Shown here: piece by piece, positions 26,183-33,795 of the stretch
Layout of the letters: each line of letters begins with the position of its first letter
Numbering within the stretch: the stretch's first letter is position 1
NCBI RefSeq assembly: GCF_039542225.1
Contig: NZ_BAABHS010000001.1
Coordinates: forward strand, 499,660 to 563,659
DNA from: Yinghuangia aomiensis
Lineage (GTDB): Bacteria; Actinomycetota; Actinomycetes; Streptomycetales; Streptomycetaceae
Length of the DNA: 64,000 bases
Reading direction: 5' to 3'
The notes under the pieces: generated by a model
What the model saw: the letters and a program-made list of their open reading frames with translations, nothing else
Database searches by the model: none
Told to the model about the DNA's origin: nothing
Made by a program: the position numbers and the translations under genes

Positions 26183-27670
26183 TCAGAAGCCCGCGGCGGG
26201 CGGGATGTCCGCGGCGGCACACGGGCCGCACAGGCCGCCCCAGCGGTCCCGGCCGGTCCGGGACCTGCAGGAGGTGCACCGGGCCTTGCCGGCGGGCGGC
26301 TGGGCGGATTCCCGGGCCGCTCCCGGATGATCGCCCTCGGGCATCTGCACGGTGGCGGCGTCGGCTTCGTGCCTGCTGCGGCAGGCGATGCACAGGACGC
26401 CTTCGCTGCCGGGGACGCCGCAGCCGGGGCAGGCGTATCGGCTGCTCGGACGTGCCGGTTCGGCGGGTGCGGGCGTGGCCCGGGTGTCGCCGCCCTGATG
26501 GCGCGGCTGGACGTGGTGGTTGGTGCGGCGGTCCTTGCGGCGTTCGGCGCAGGCCGTGCACGCGGCGGCGGTGTCGACGTCGATGCCGTCCTCGCATCGC
26601 GGATGCCCGCACTCCCCGCCTCGGACCAGGGCGACCGCGACACCGATCGGCCGTTCCAGCGCACCGGCGGCGTGCTGGGCGGCGTAGCGGTGGGTGTGCC
26701 AGCGCCGGGCGGCCCGGGCGGCGAGTTGCTCGACCGATCGTTCGCCGAGCTGCGCCTCGATCGCCGTGACCAGCGTGCGCGGAGCCGGGTTCCCGCCGGC
26801 TGCCTCGACCAGCTGCGTCAGCTCAGGCGGCAGCGCGGCGACCACGGCCGCGACGTCGGCGGTCAGCAGCGGAGTTCGATGCGGGTGGGACTTCCCCGCC
26901 GGCGTGCCGTTGCCGGACGCGGCATCGCCGCCTTCAACGCCCAGGTCCTTACCTGGGTGAGATGCCCTTCGGGCGTCAGCGGCGCTACGCGCCGAAGGCG
27001 CCTCTGGTGAAGGGATCTTGTAAGGGTTCTCTATAAAGGGCGTCACCGGTGCAGCCACCCTGGCGTCACCCGTGCGGCTACCCCTGGCGTCACCGGTGCA
27101 GCTACCCCCCGGTGCGTCAGTGTCCGACTGAGGCTGGTTCGCGGTGTTGTCGGGGGTGGCGTCACCGGTGACGCCACCCCCGATAACGGAGCCCGCGGCC
27201 ACGGCATCGTCGCGACCGCCGTGGTCGGCCGAGACGGGGCGCTTGGCGCTGCGTCGGCGTTCGGCCTGAGCCTTGGCGACGGCGGCTGCCGATGCACCGG
27301 CGGACAGCGGGTCCTCCCAGGTGCCGTTGCCGTGCCACATCACCCCCGCGTCGTGCAGGTGGTAGACGTTCGCGTCGTGGACGGCGGGGTTGTCCGGGTC
27401 GATGCGGCGCTCGATCGAGATCAGGCCGGCGACGTCGAGTTCGGCGAGCGTGCGGTCCAGCGTCGACAGCGACACACCGAGCTGCCGCGCCAACTCCTTG
27501 CGGTACGGCTTGCCGTCGCCGGTCTCGCGGGACTGCGTCCCCGCATACGACACGAGGATCGCGTACAGGACGCGGGCGTTCGCGCTGTACCGCGGGTCGC
27601 ACATCCACCGCGACGCGACCATGCCGAACGGCAGGTTTCCCCCGCGACGGACTTCGGGAGCCAGGCTCAC
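26183..27670 (-). CDS. Winged-helix replication-initiator-like protein with three zinc ribbons
   Basis: A 495-residue protein. The N-terminal 110 residues form a helix-turn-helix domain of the plasmid-replication type (NARVLYAILVSYAG, YRKELARQLGVSLSTLDRTLAELDVAGLI). A low-complexity linker with TGDAR repeats follows. The C-terminal third carries three Cys pairs: CGHPRCEDG with CTAC, CPGCG with CIAC, and CTSC with CGPC, all zinc-ribbon-like. Iteron-like repeats and a 32-bp palindrome lie inside the gene. The GTG start overlaps the upstream stop as GTGA. I infer a plasmid or ICE replication initiator; a transcription regulator remains possible. Confidence 0.7.
   Translation of the reverse strand: MSLAPEVRRGGNLPFGMVASRWMCDPRYSANARVLYAILVSYAGTQSRETGDGKPYRKELARQLGVSLSTLDRTLAELDVAGLISIERRIDPDNPAVHDANVYHLHDAGVMWHGNGTWEDPLSAGASAAAVAKAQAERRRSAKRPVSADHGGRDDAVAAGSVIGGGVTGDATPDNTANQPQSDTDAPGGSCTGDARGSRTGDARVAAPVTPFIENPYKIPSPEAPSARSAADARRASHPGKDLGVEGGDAASGNGTPAGKSHPHRTPLLTADVAAVVAALPPELTQLVEAAGGNPAPRTLVTAIEAQLGERSVEQLAARAARRWHTHRYAAQHAAGALERPIGVAVALVRGGECGHPRCEDGIDVDTAAACTACAERRKDRRTNHHVQPRHQGGDTRATPAPAEPARPSSRYACPGCGVPGSEGVLCIACRSRHEADAATVQMPEGDHPGAARESAQPPAGKARCTSCRSRTGRDRWGGLCGPCAAADIPPAAGF
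27039..27107. repeat. Three tandem iteron-like direct repeats
   Basis: Copies begin at 27039, 27062 and 27086 and share GGCGTCACCGGTGCAGCTACC with one to three changes per copy. Spacing is 23 and 24 bases, close to two helical turns. They sit inside the replication-initiator-like gene. The core GGCGTCACCGGTG recurs in the palindrome at 27151-27182. Iterons inside or next to rep genes are typical initiator-binding sites. Confidence 0.8.
27151..27182. repeat. 32-bp perfect palindrome, candidate origin or operator
   Basis: Every base from 27151 to 27166 pairs with 27167 to 27182 and there is no spacer. The half-site is CGGGGGTGGCGTCACC and contains the GGCGTCACC core of the iteron-like repeats 45-110 bases away. 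It is inside the coding sequence of the replication-initiator-like gene. Together with the repeats it forms a plausible replication origin or autoregulatory site. Confidence 0.8.
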
Positions 27671-27978
27671 CGGTCATCCCGAAAGTCAGTGACCAGGTTG
27701 CCATGGTGGAGATCGAAGGTGTGTGGCGTGCGCCAGTCGACGTCGGGATAGAGCCGGGTTACCCAATGGGCCACTGTGATCGCGGTGCTGCGAGGTAGCA
27801 CGAATGGGACGCCGGACGCTCGGAATGGAGTCACGCAGTAGGCGCCTTTGGCGCAGATGGATATCCGTACCCGGGATACTTTGGGTGCAATTTCCCGAAC
27901 AAATTCGGCGACCGCTTCCGGGGTGCGTGTGCCGCGAGCGGACGGGACCGCCGAGACCGGCGAGGCCTCTTCAGGCAT
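27667..27978 (-). CDS. Small hypothetical protein, first gene of the transfer operon
   Basis: A 103-residue protein (PEAVAEFVREIAPKVSRVRISICAKG, FVLPRSTAITVAHWVTRLYPDVDW). A strong GGAGGA lies seven bases before the ATG at 27978, and the stop overlaps the next start as GTGA. It heads the long minus-strand operon and is divergent from the XRE regulator. No known domain; a small regulatory or replication accessory role is possible. Confidence 0.7.
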   Translation of the reverse strand: MPEEASPVSAVPSARGTRTPEAVAEFVREIAPKVSRVRISICAKGAYCVTPFRASGVPFVLPRSTAITVAHWVTRLYPDVDWRTPHTFDLHHGNLVTDFRDDR

Positions 27979-28292
27979 GGGGGTATCCTCCGAGGTGCGT
28001 GACGGGCCGGGTGTCTGGTAGGCCGCCGACCCGTCGCTGTGCTGTTGCTCTGCTCACATGGCAGGCGCATGTTCGGGTGTCTGGAGGTTGCCGCCTCCAG
28101 GCGCCCGACCTGCTTCTGATGACGGTGACCAGGGAAACCGCCAGTGCGAGCACTTTAGTACTCGATGGGCCCGAGAAGCTACATCACAGTGCTCGCATCG
28201 CCACCAGGGTGCTCTCGCTTGACGCATTCCGCCCTCCTTGCGCACTCTGGTGTGACGTGACGGCAGGGGGCGAAGGGGAAGGGCAGTGGCCC
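27979..28292. promoter_or_regulatory. Divergent promoter region with inverted repeats
   Basis: This gap separates the transfer operon (minus) from the XRE regulator (plus). TGCGAGCACT at 28145-28154 and its reverse complement at 28188-28197 form a spaced 10-bp inverted repeat. A 7-bp stem (CTGGAGG, 28081-28087 with 28094-28100) lies in what would be the leader of the transfer operon. These are candidate operator and leader elements for the adjacent XRE protein. No strong -35/-10 pair is visible. Confidence 0.55.
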
Positions 28293-28748
28293 ATGGCAGG
28301 CAGCGGACGCAGCGGTGACGGCCGCACCCTGTCTGAGAAGTTGGCGCACCTCTTCGGGACTGTGCACCCGGCGTCCCGGGGTCCGTACAGCAACGCTGAA
28401 GTGGCCCGGGAGATCCGCGCGGCCGCCGACGATGACGCCGGCCTGTCCGCGAGCGCCATCGCTCAGCTTCGTTCCGGCGCCAAGACCAATCCGACGATGA
28501 AGACCATCGAGGCGTTGGCCTCGTTCTTCGGTGTTCCGCCGGCGTACTTCTTCGACGATGCCGTGGCGCGCCAGACGGACGCCGAGATTGCTGAGATCAC
28601 GGCCATGAGGGATGTGCAAAGTGTCGCCATGCGCGCCAGCGGCCTTTCCGAGGGCAGTTTGAAGATGGTTCTCGCGGTCATCGATCACGCCCGGGCGCTG
28701 GAGGGGCTCCCAGAGCTGGATGAGGGCGAGCCGCCGACCGGCTCGTGA
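28293..28748 (+). CDS. XRE-family helix-turn-helix regulator
   Basis: A 151-residue DNA-binding protein. An N-terminal HTH (YSNAEVAREIRAAADD, LSASAIAQLRSGAKTNPTMKTIEALASFFGVPPAYFF) is followed by a helical C-terminus like the EspR/Rv-type XRE proteins of actinobacteria. GGGGAAGG lies about 10 bases before the ATG at 28293, which is preferred over longer in-frame extensions. It is divergent from the transfer operon and precedes an ImmA/IrrE peptidase gene, the usual partner that inactivates such repressors by cleavage. Confidence 0.82.
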   Translation: MAGSGRSGDGRTLSEKLAHLFGTVHPASRGPYSNAEVAREIRAAADDDAGLSASAIAQLRSGAKTNPTMKTIEALASFFGVPPAYFFDDAVARQTDAEIAEITAMRDVQSVAMRASGLSEGSLKMVLAVIDHARALEGLPELDEGEPPTGS

Positions 28749-28866
28749 AGTTATGGGCGTATGGCCTTGCTTGCCCGATTTGGGGTCGTGACGTTTGTCA
28801 TTGCACAGTGGCGCGCTTTGGTTTCGCCGCCAACGTGGCCCTAGAGTCCCGTGTACTCCGCAGTCA

Positions 28867-28894
28867 TTGATAAATCGACCGCGGTTGGTAATGC
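28867..28894 (+). promoter_or_regulatory. Possible sigma-70-like promoter for the peptidase operon
   Basis: TTGATA at 28867-28872 and TAATGC at 28889-28894 are spaced by 16 bases and lie 40 bases upstream of the GTG start at 28934. The local sequence is AT-rich compared with its surroundings. Match quality is moderate. Confidence 0.4.
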
Positions 28895-28933
28895 ACGACT
28901 CCGGGTTTCCCGGACCATTCTCCGGGAGCACGC

Positions 28934-29458
28934 GTGAACCTGCGCGGACTACGGGCTGGCTGCCTACAGCGGATCCGGGACCTGCGCATTCCCGCGCCGT
29001 TCGACATCGACGAGTTCTGCGCGAACGTTTCGTCGATGCGCGGCCGCCCGCTCGTGCTCACGCCGCTGCCGGAAATCGAGCACCGCGATGTGCCGTGCGG
29101 GATGTGGCTGGGCACGACCAGCATCGATTACGTGTACTACGCGGCCGAGACATCGAAGCCGCACCGCGATCACATCGTGGTTCACGAACTCGCGCACATG
29201 CTGTGCGGCCACAAAAGCTCCATCGATGCGGACTTCGCGCGCCTCCTCCTGCCGGGTACCAACCCGACGTTGATTCGGCGGCTTATGGGACGGAGCGGCT
29301 ACCCCAACTCCCAAGAGCAAGAAGCCGAGATGATGGCCACGGTGATCATGGAGCGCGCATATCGCGACGCTGGGGCGCCGTCGCAGCACGCACGGTCGGG
29401 ACTCAAGCGCCTTGACGCGACCCTTGGCCTGACTCCTGAAGACGAGCCGTGGCGATGA
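28934..29458 (+). CDS. ImmA/IrrE-family metallopeptidase
   Basis: A 174-residue zinc endopeptidase. The catalytic motif HELAH is at about residues 84-88 (DHIVVHELAHMLCGH), and a downstream QEQEAEMMATVIM helix supplies the third ligand glutamate, as in ImmA/IrrE. Proteins of this family cleave or unlock XRE-type repressors. The GTG at 28934 follows GGGAG by about six bases. It lies 185 bases after the XRE gene and overlaps the next gene by ATGA, suggesting a repressor-peptidase-membrane protein module. Confidence 0.85.
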   Translation: MNLRGLRAGCLQRIRDLRIPAPFDIDEFCANVSSMRGRPLVLTPLPEIEHRDVPCGMWLGTTSIDYVYYAAETSKPHRDHIVVHELAHMLCGHKSSIDADFARLLLPGTNPTLIRRLMGRSGYPNSQEQEAEMMATVIMERAYRDAGAPSQHARSGLKRLDATLGLTPEDEPWR

Positions 29459-30654
29459 GCGCTACCGATGTTCTCCAGGTCGTGGCCACAGTGGCCATCG
29501 TGGCCGTCGCGGCCGTCCGAATCCCGAGTGCGGTCCGTCGTGCGGATGACCGCCCGCTGTGTCTGGCTCTCGTGGCGCTCGGCCTGGTGATGGTGCAGTG
29601 GTTCGTCGACCGTTTCGGCATCGTGGATGTCGATCGTGTCACCGACGTCCACAGCCTTACCACGTTGCTGCGGCACCTCTTCGGCCTGGCAGCCACCCAA
29701 GCGACGTTGGCCTACTTGGCGCTGGTCACCAATGTGGGCCGCACCGTGAAGGCCCGGCGGCTTCGCTATCTGCTGTCGGCCGTCGTCGCTGTCGGCATGA
29801 CCACCACGTTCGCCCTCGTGCCGCGCCTGTCCGAAGTCGACGACTTCTTCACCGCCTACGCCGGCGAGGCTGCAGCCACGGCGTACTGGGTGATCTTCAT
29901 GTCCTACCTGGCAATCGCACTCGGCTGGGCGTTGGTGATATCCGTCAGCTATCGCAGGGAGGCCGACAAGAGCCCCTTGCGCACAGGACTGGGCTGGGTG
30001 GCAGCCGGAGCCACGGTTGGCGTTGGCTACATCGTTCACAAGAACGTCTATGTCATCGGTCGACAGTTCGGAATCGACCTCATGGCTCCGAATACGTCTA
30101 CCGCTGTCACTGCGGCGCTCTTCGGAATCAGCCTGGTTCTGATCACCGTCGGAACCACCATTCCTCTCGCGGCGGCATGGCTGGATGCCGCACGCGATCA
30201 CAACAACGACCGCCGCCTGAAACCGCTTTGGGCGACCCTCGTCGAGGTGCAGCCGACGATCGTTCTGGGGTCAGACGCGGAGACCGGAAACCGCCTGTAC
30301 CGGCGGTACATCGAAATCCAGGACGGCCTGCTCGAACTCCGGGACTTCTCGGACGTGGCCTCTTTTGCCTCCGCCTCGGCCTACGCGAAGGCGCAAGGCA
30401 TGACCACGGAAGCAGCGGAGGCGTTTGCCGAGGCAGTTCGAATCCGCGTTGCCGCAGCCCGACATCGTGCAGGCGCGCGGGTCGGCCCAGACGAGAGGTG
30501 CGTCCCCACCCTCGTCGACGACTACCAAGCCGAAGTGGCGCGCCTGGCCCGAATCGCCCAGGCCCTGAGGAACTCGCAGGCCACTTCTTATGCCGACTCG
30601 TTGATCGTCGGCTACGCAGCAAGACCCCGCACTACCAAGGAGCCGACACCATGA
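29455..30654 (+). CDS. MAB_1171c-family putative membrane transporter
   Basis: A 399-residue membrane protein with about seven hydrophobic helices in the first 240 residues and a cytoplasmic C-terminal domain of about 150 residues (LWATLVEVQPTIVLG, LYRRYIEIQDGLLELRDF). This matches the MAB_1171c/DUF6545 group, which in actinobacteria is repeatedly coded next to XRE-ImmA/IrrE pairs. No transported substrate is known. The ATG overlaps the peptidase stop, and its own stop overlaps the next ATG (both ATGA). Confidence 0.78.
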   Translation: MSATDVLQVVATVAIVAVAAVRIPSAVRRADDRPLCLALVALGLVMVQWFVDRFGIVDVDRVTDVHSLTTLLRHLFGLAATQATLAYLALVTNVGRTVKARRLRYLLSAVVAVGMTTTFALVPRLSEVDDFFTAYAGEAAATAYWVIFMSYLAIALGWALVISVSYRREADKSPLRTGLGWVAAGATVGVGYIVHKNVYVIGRQFGIDLMAPNTSTAVTAALFGISLVLITVGTTIPLAAAWLDAARDHNNDRRLKPLWATLVEVQPTIVLGSDAETGNRLYRRYIEIQDGLLELRDFSDVASFASASAYAKAQGMTTEAAEAFAEAVRIRVAAARHRAGARVGPDERCVPTLVDDYQAEVARLARIAQALRNSQATSYADSLIVGYAARPRTTKEPTP

Positions 30655-31262
30655 CCGGGCTCGCCACCCCTGCGACGACCTCGAACCTGCGCCGACGAGG
30701 CGCTCGGCTCGTGACGGAGGTGTTCGCGCCGGCCATTCTCGTCGTGGGCGTTCTCCTCGCGGTCGGATGGCACAGCACACACTCGATCACCGGCGTCGGT
30801 TGGGGACTCCTGGCCGCGTTGTTCTGCGGCATCATCCCGATCTCGTTCATCCTCTTCGGCGTTCGGAGGGGCTATTGGACCGACCGCCACGTTCGTGTCC
30901 GCCAACAGCGGGCCGTGCCCATTGCCGTGACAGCTGCCTGCGTGATCGTCGGCCTCTGCGCGCTCGCAGCGCTGGACGCGCCTCGGGAAATACTCGCCCT
31001 GATCCTGGCCATGCTTGCCGGGCTCGCAGCGACCATGGCGATCACCGCCTTCTGGAAGGTGTCGGTGCACACGGCAGTCGCGGGCGGAACGTCCACGATC
31101 CTCATGCTCGCGTACGGCCCCGTCATGCTCGTTACGGTGCCAGCGGTCGCGTTGGTCGGCTGGTCCCGAGTCGTGCTGAAGGACCACACCGTGGCCCAGA
31201 CCATCGTGGGCGCTCTTGTGGGTGCCGTGGCCGCGGCGGCGGTGTTCTCCTGGGCACGTTGA
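30651..31262 (+). CDS. PAP2-like membrane protein
   Basis: A 203-residue protein with about six transmembrane helices. The segment FWKVSVHTAVAGGTSTILMLAYGP corresponds to the KxSxHxA part of the PAP2 phosphatase-like fold, but the full KXXXXXXRP and SRXXXXXHXXXD motifs are incomplete (SRVVLKDHTVAQTI keeps part of the last). Catalytic activity is therefore doubtful. It is the last gene of the coupled XRE-peptidase-membrane cassette. Confidence 0.7.
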   Translation: MTGLATPATTSNLRRRGARLVTEVFAPAILVVGVLLAVGWHSTHSITGVGWGLLAALFCGIIPISFILFGVRRGYWTDRHVRVRQQRAVPIAVTAACVIVGLCALAALDAPREILALILAMLAGLAATMAITAFWKVSVHTAVAGGTSTILMLAYGPVMLVTVPAVALVGWSRVVLKDHTVAQTIVGALVGAVAAAAVFSWAR

Positions 31263-31915
31263 GACTGCGCGGCAGGAAGGCAGGACCCCACAATCGTCTT
31301 GGTGCCGAACGCCGCAACTCCCAGCACCAGTGACCCTTCGCCGCGACGCCGGTTGCCCTGTTCCCGGTCGGCGACGGTCGTGACTCGTGCATAACGATCG
31401 GGTTGGGCCTTGCAGTCGACCGCGCGGGGGCTTCGGGACTCTCGCGTAGTCCTGACCGGGGATCGGCCAGAGCCGATCATCTGGCACTGCCTGATAGTCC
31501 TGGGCGGGCCCGGGTGAAGTCCCGCCGCCTTCCCAGTCGACCCACTCCCGCCACATGGGGTGGGCGACGACCATCACCCATGCGCCGGAGCGGCCGCGTC
31601 GCCAGCGGACCGCGCGCGCGACGACCGTGCCTGTCCCCTCTGGCAATGTAACCCACACCCACGGTCCGCCGGTCGATGGAGGCGGGGGAGCGTCGCCGGG
31701 CGGGGGTGGCCGCCGTGGCGGCGCAGGGTCGGCAGGAGGCATGCCGATGTCGCGGCGGCACGTTCGGCGAACGTGCCCCACACGCCTGCATTGTTCTTAC
31801 GCCCCACACATGAATCGTACTGGTGTTCGATTCATTCTGGTCCGTGTCACCCGGCGCGACAGGCGAGGATGGTGTGCCACACCTCTTGCTTCCTCTGTCC
31901 GGAGACGATCATCTG
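31263..31915. other. Gap with a possible broken minus-strand ORF
   Basis: About 650 bases. On the minus strand, ATG 31742 opens a frame with coding character to about 31440 (GPWVWVTLPEGTGTVVARAVRW, MVVAHPMWREWVDWEG), after which a different frame looks coding (RYARVTTVADREQGN). This may be a frameshifted gene of roughly 150 residues; it has no recognised domain and a weak ribosome-binding site. The rest should contain the promoter of the phosphotransferase gene at 31916. Confidence 0.4.
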
Positions 31916-32833
31916 ATGGCCTCGCATGCGCCTATGCCGGAGGACCTGTGGCAATGGGTCGCGAACCGCGTCCCTGGCGCAGACGGGGGCGCGGACGTGT
32001 CGTGGCCCCGAGGAAACTCCAGGGTCTGGAGGGTGGCGTCCGAAGGCGGCGATTCGGTGTTCGTGAAGATCAGCCCCAGCGTCGCGGCTTTCGAACGCGA
32101 AATCGCTGGCTACGCGCACGCCGCTGCCGCGTTGCAGCCGCACCAGGCACCGCGGCTCTTGGCCGTAGACCTGGACCTCTTGGCGATTATGAGTTCGCCG
32201 TTGCCCGGCCGCGTCGTGCGGGGCCTCCCCTTGGAAGCGGCGGAGGAACGCGAGGTCCACGAGCAGGCCGGGCATCTTCTGCGCGGCTGGCACGACCACT
32301 CCCAGGCCCCCTCCGCCCATGACAAACAGACGATCTACGCCGCAATCATCGCCCAGGCCGACGAGGCCAACGCCTGCCTGGAACGCACGGCCGCATACTT
32401 GGACAGCGCCCAGTGCGCACTCGTGCAGTGCGTCGTCGACGAACTGCCGCTCCTCGTCGATGAAGTGCCGATTGTTTTCCGGCACGGCGATCACGCCACC
32501 CGCAATTGGCTGTGGAACCCGGCCGGCAGCGTCGGGGTTATCGATTTCGAGACCGCCGCTGTCGGTATTGCCGCGGAGGAGTTTGTCTGGCTGTCAGGCG
32601 CGGTGTGGCCCGAACGCCCTGACCTGAAGAACGCACACCTCACCGGGTACGGGCGCCCCCTGTCCGAGGCCGAGGAGAGGCTCCTGCTCCTCCTGGCCGC
32701 CCGCCTCGGAGTCTCCTACCTTTCTTCCGGGCTCACCAAGAACCGGCCCGACCTGGTGGCCCGCGGTCGGTACGTGCTGGAACGCATGGCGAGGCAAGCC
32801 TGCCATCCAAGGCCGGGGAGTCAGCCCATGTGA
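31916..32833 (+). CDS. APH-fold phosphotransferase (first of five)
   Basis: A 305-residue kinase of the aminoglycoside/choline phosphotransferase superfamily. The catalytic loop is FRHGDHATRNWLW (Asp and Asn of the HxDxxxxN motif) and the metal-binding Asp is in GVIDFE. The nucleotide-binding N-lobe reads NSRVWRVASEGGDSVFVKI. GGAG lies about 11 bases before ATG 31916. The substrate is unknown. It closely resembles the gene at 43803-44666 in spacing and motifs, so the two are probably paralogues. Its 3' end overlaps the convergent kinase-like gene. Confidence 0.82.
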   Translation: MASHAPMPEDLWQWVANRVPGADGGADVSWPRGNSRVWRVASEGGDSVFVKISPSVAAFEREIAGYAHAAAALQPHQAPRLLAVDLDLLAIMSSPLPGRVVRGLPLEAAEEREVHEQAGHLLRGWHDHSQAPSAHDKQTIYAAIIAQADEANACLERTAAYLDSAQCALVQCVVDELPLLVDEVPIVFRHGDHATRNWLWNPAGSVGVIDFETAAVGIAAEEFVWLSGAVWPERPDLKNAHLTGYGRPLSEAEERLLLLLAARLGVSYLSSGLTKNRPDLVARGRYVLERMARQACHPRPGSQPM

Positions 32834-33675
32834 CGCGTGGCTGCACGCCATCGGGTGCAGAGCTCGTGGACCGTGGAGTATCGGAGGGTGGGATCTGCGG
32901 CAGTTGCCTGCTCTACGACACGGAGTTGGTCGCTGGTGCCCCGCCACGCGGACTCTGCGTCCCCGGAGTCCATCAGCAGCCGGATTGCGCGGCCGAGTGC
33001 GTAGACCGTGGTGCGTTCGTTGATTTCGGCGCCGGCGGTGGTTTCTTCGGGTGCCATGTATCGGGTGGAACCGGGGAGCCGTTCCGTGCCAAGGGTGAAC
33101 GGCCCGGGGCGGTACTCATCCAGGTCGCACAGGTGCATCCGGTCACGGGCGAAGTCGTAAAGGAAGCACCCGTCGTAAAGATCAACTCCGACGAACCCGG
33201 CGGCGGCGATGACCAGGTGGGCCTGCAGGATGCGTTCGAGTGCCTGGTGGACCAGGGGCAGCGGTAGTCGGCGAAAGTGGGCCATCGGCGCAGTCGGGGC
33301 GGTGCGGTCCGGCCTCGTGTGCACGGTGGGGTGGTAGAGCACCTGCCCGTCAACCCACGGATAGACCAAGGCCGGTCGGTTTGCTGCGGTGAAGCTGTGG
33401 CGCACGGGAATGACGGCGGTGTGGCGGATCCGGGTGTGGAACTCTCGGGCGCGGTCGAGCGATCTGGCTCCGGCCGGTGTGGTGGCGGACTTGACGAACC
33501 AGCGACTGTTGTCGCCGGTGCGCACGCCGTATGAGATACATCCGGAGTCCTGCGCGTCGAATACGCGGAAGATGTGCCCCACGGTGGGGAGGTACGAGTC
33601 GAGCGGACCGCTGCTGCGGACGGCGAGTAGGCCGGAACCGGTGGGCATGCCGCCATCGTGCCTGAGAACACCCAT
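32821..33675 (-). CDS. Protein-kinase-like protein
   Basis: A 284-residue protein with a divergent kinase fold: RWFVKSA (Lys), a hinge ALVYPWVDG, LCDLDEYRPG in place of DFG, and STRYMAPEE as activation-loop end. The usual HRD loop is replaced by GFVGVDLYDGCFLYD, which still offers an Asp and may be active. The ATG at 33675 follows AGGA by about five bases; ATG 33648 is an alternative. Convergent overlap of 13 bases with the phosphotransferase gene. Target unknown. Confidence 0.72.
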   Translation of the reverse strand: MGVLRHDGGMPTGSGLLAVRSSGPLDSYLPTVGHIFRVFDAQDSGCISYGVRTGDNSRWFVKSATTPAGARSLDRAREFHTRIRHTAVIPVRHSFTAANRPALVYPWVDGQVLYHPTVHTRPDRTAPTAPMAHFRRLPLPLVHQALERILQAHLVIAAAGFVGVDLYDGCFLYDFARDRMHLCDLDEYRPGPFTLGTERLPGSTRYMAPEETTAGAEINERTTVYALGRAIRLLMDSGDAESAWRGTSDQLRVVEQATAADPTLRYSTVHELCTRWRAATRHMG

Positions 33676-33795
33676 CAATTCCTGGGCGTATGTGGACCGA
33701 CAGGGGGAGCCGTCGAATCGGGACCGCTGCGCCTTCTTTTGCCCGGTCCCGGCCCGGGCGAGCAGGTCGGTGGTCGGTGGGGGCGGGGCCGGCGG

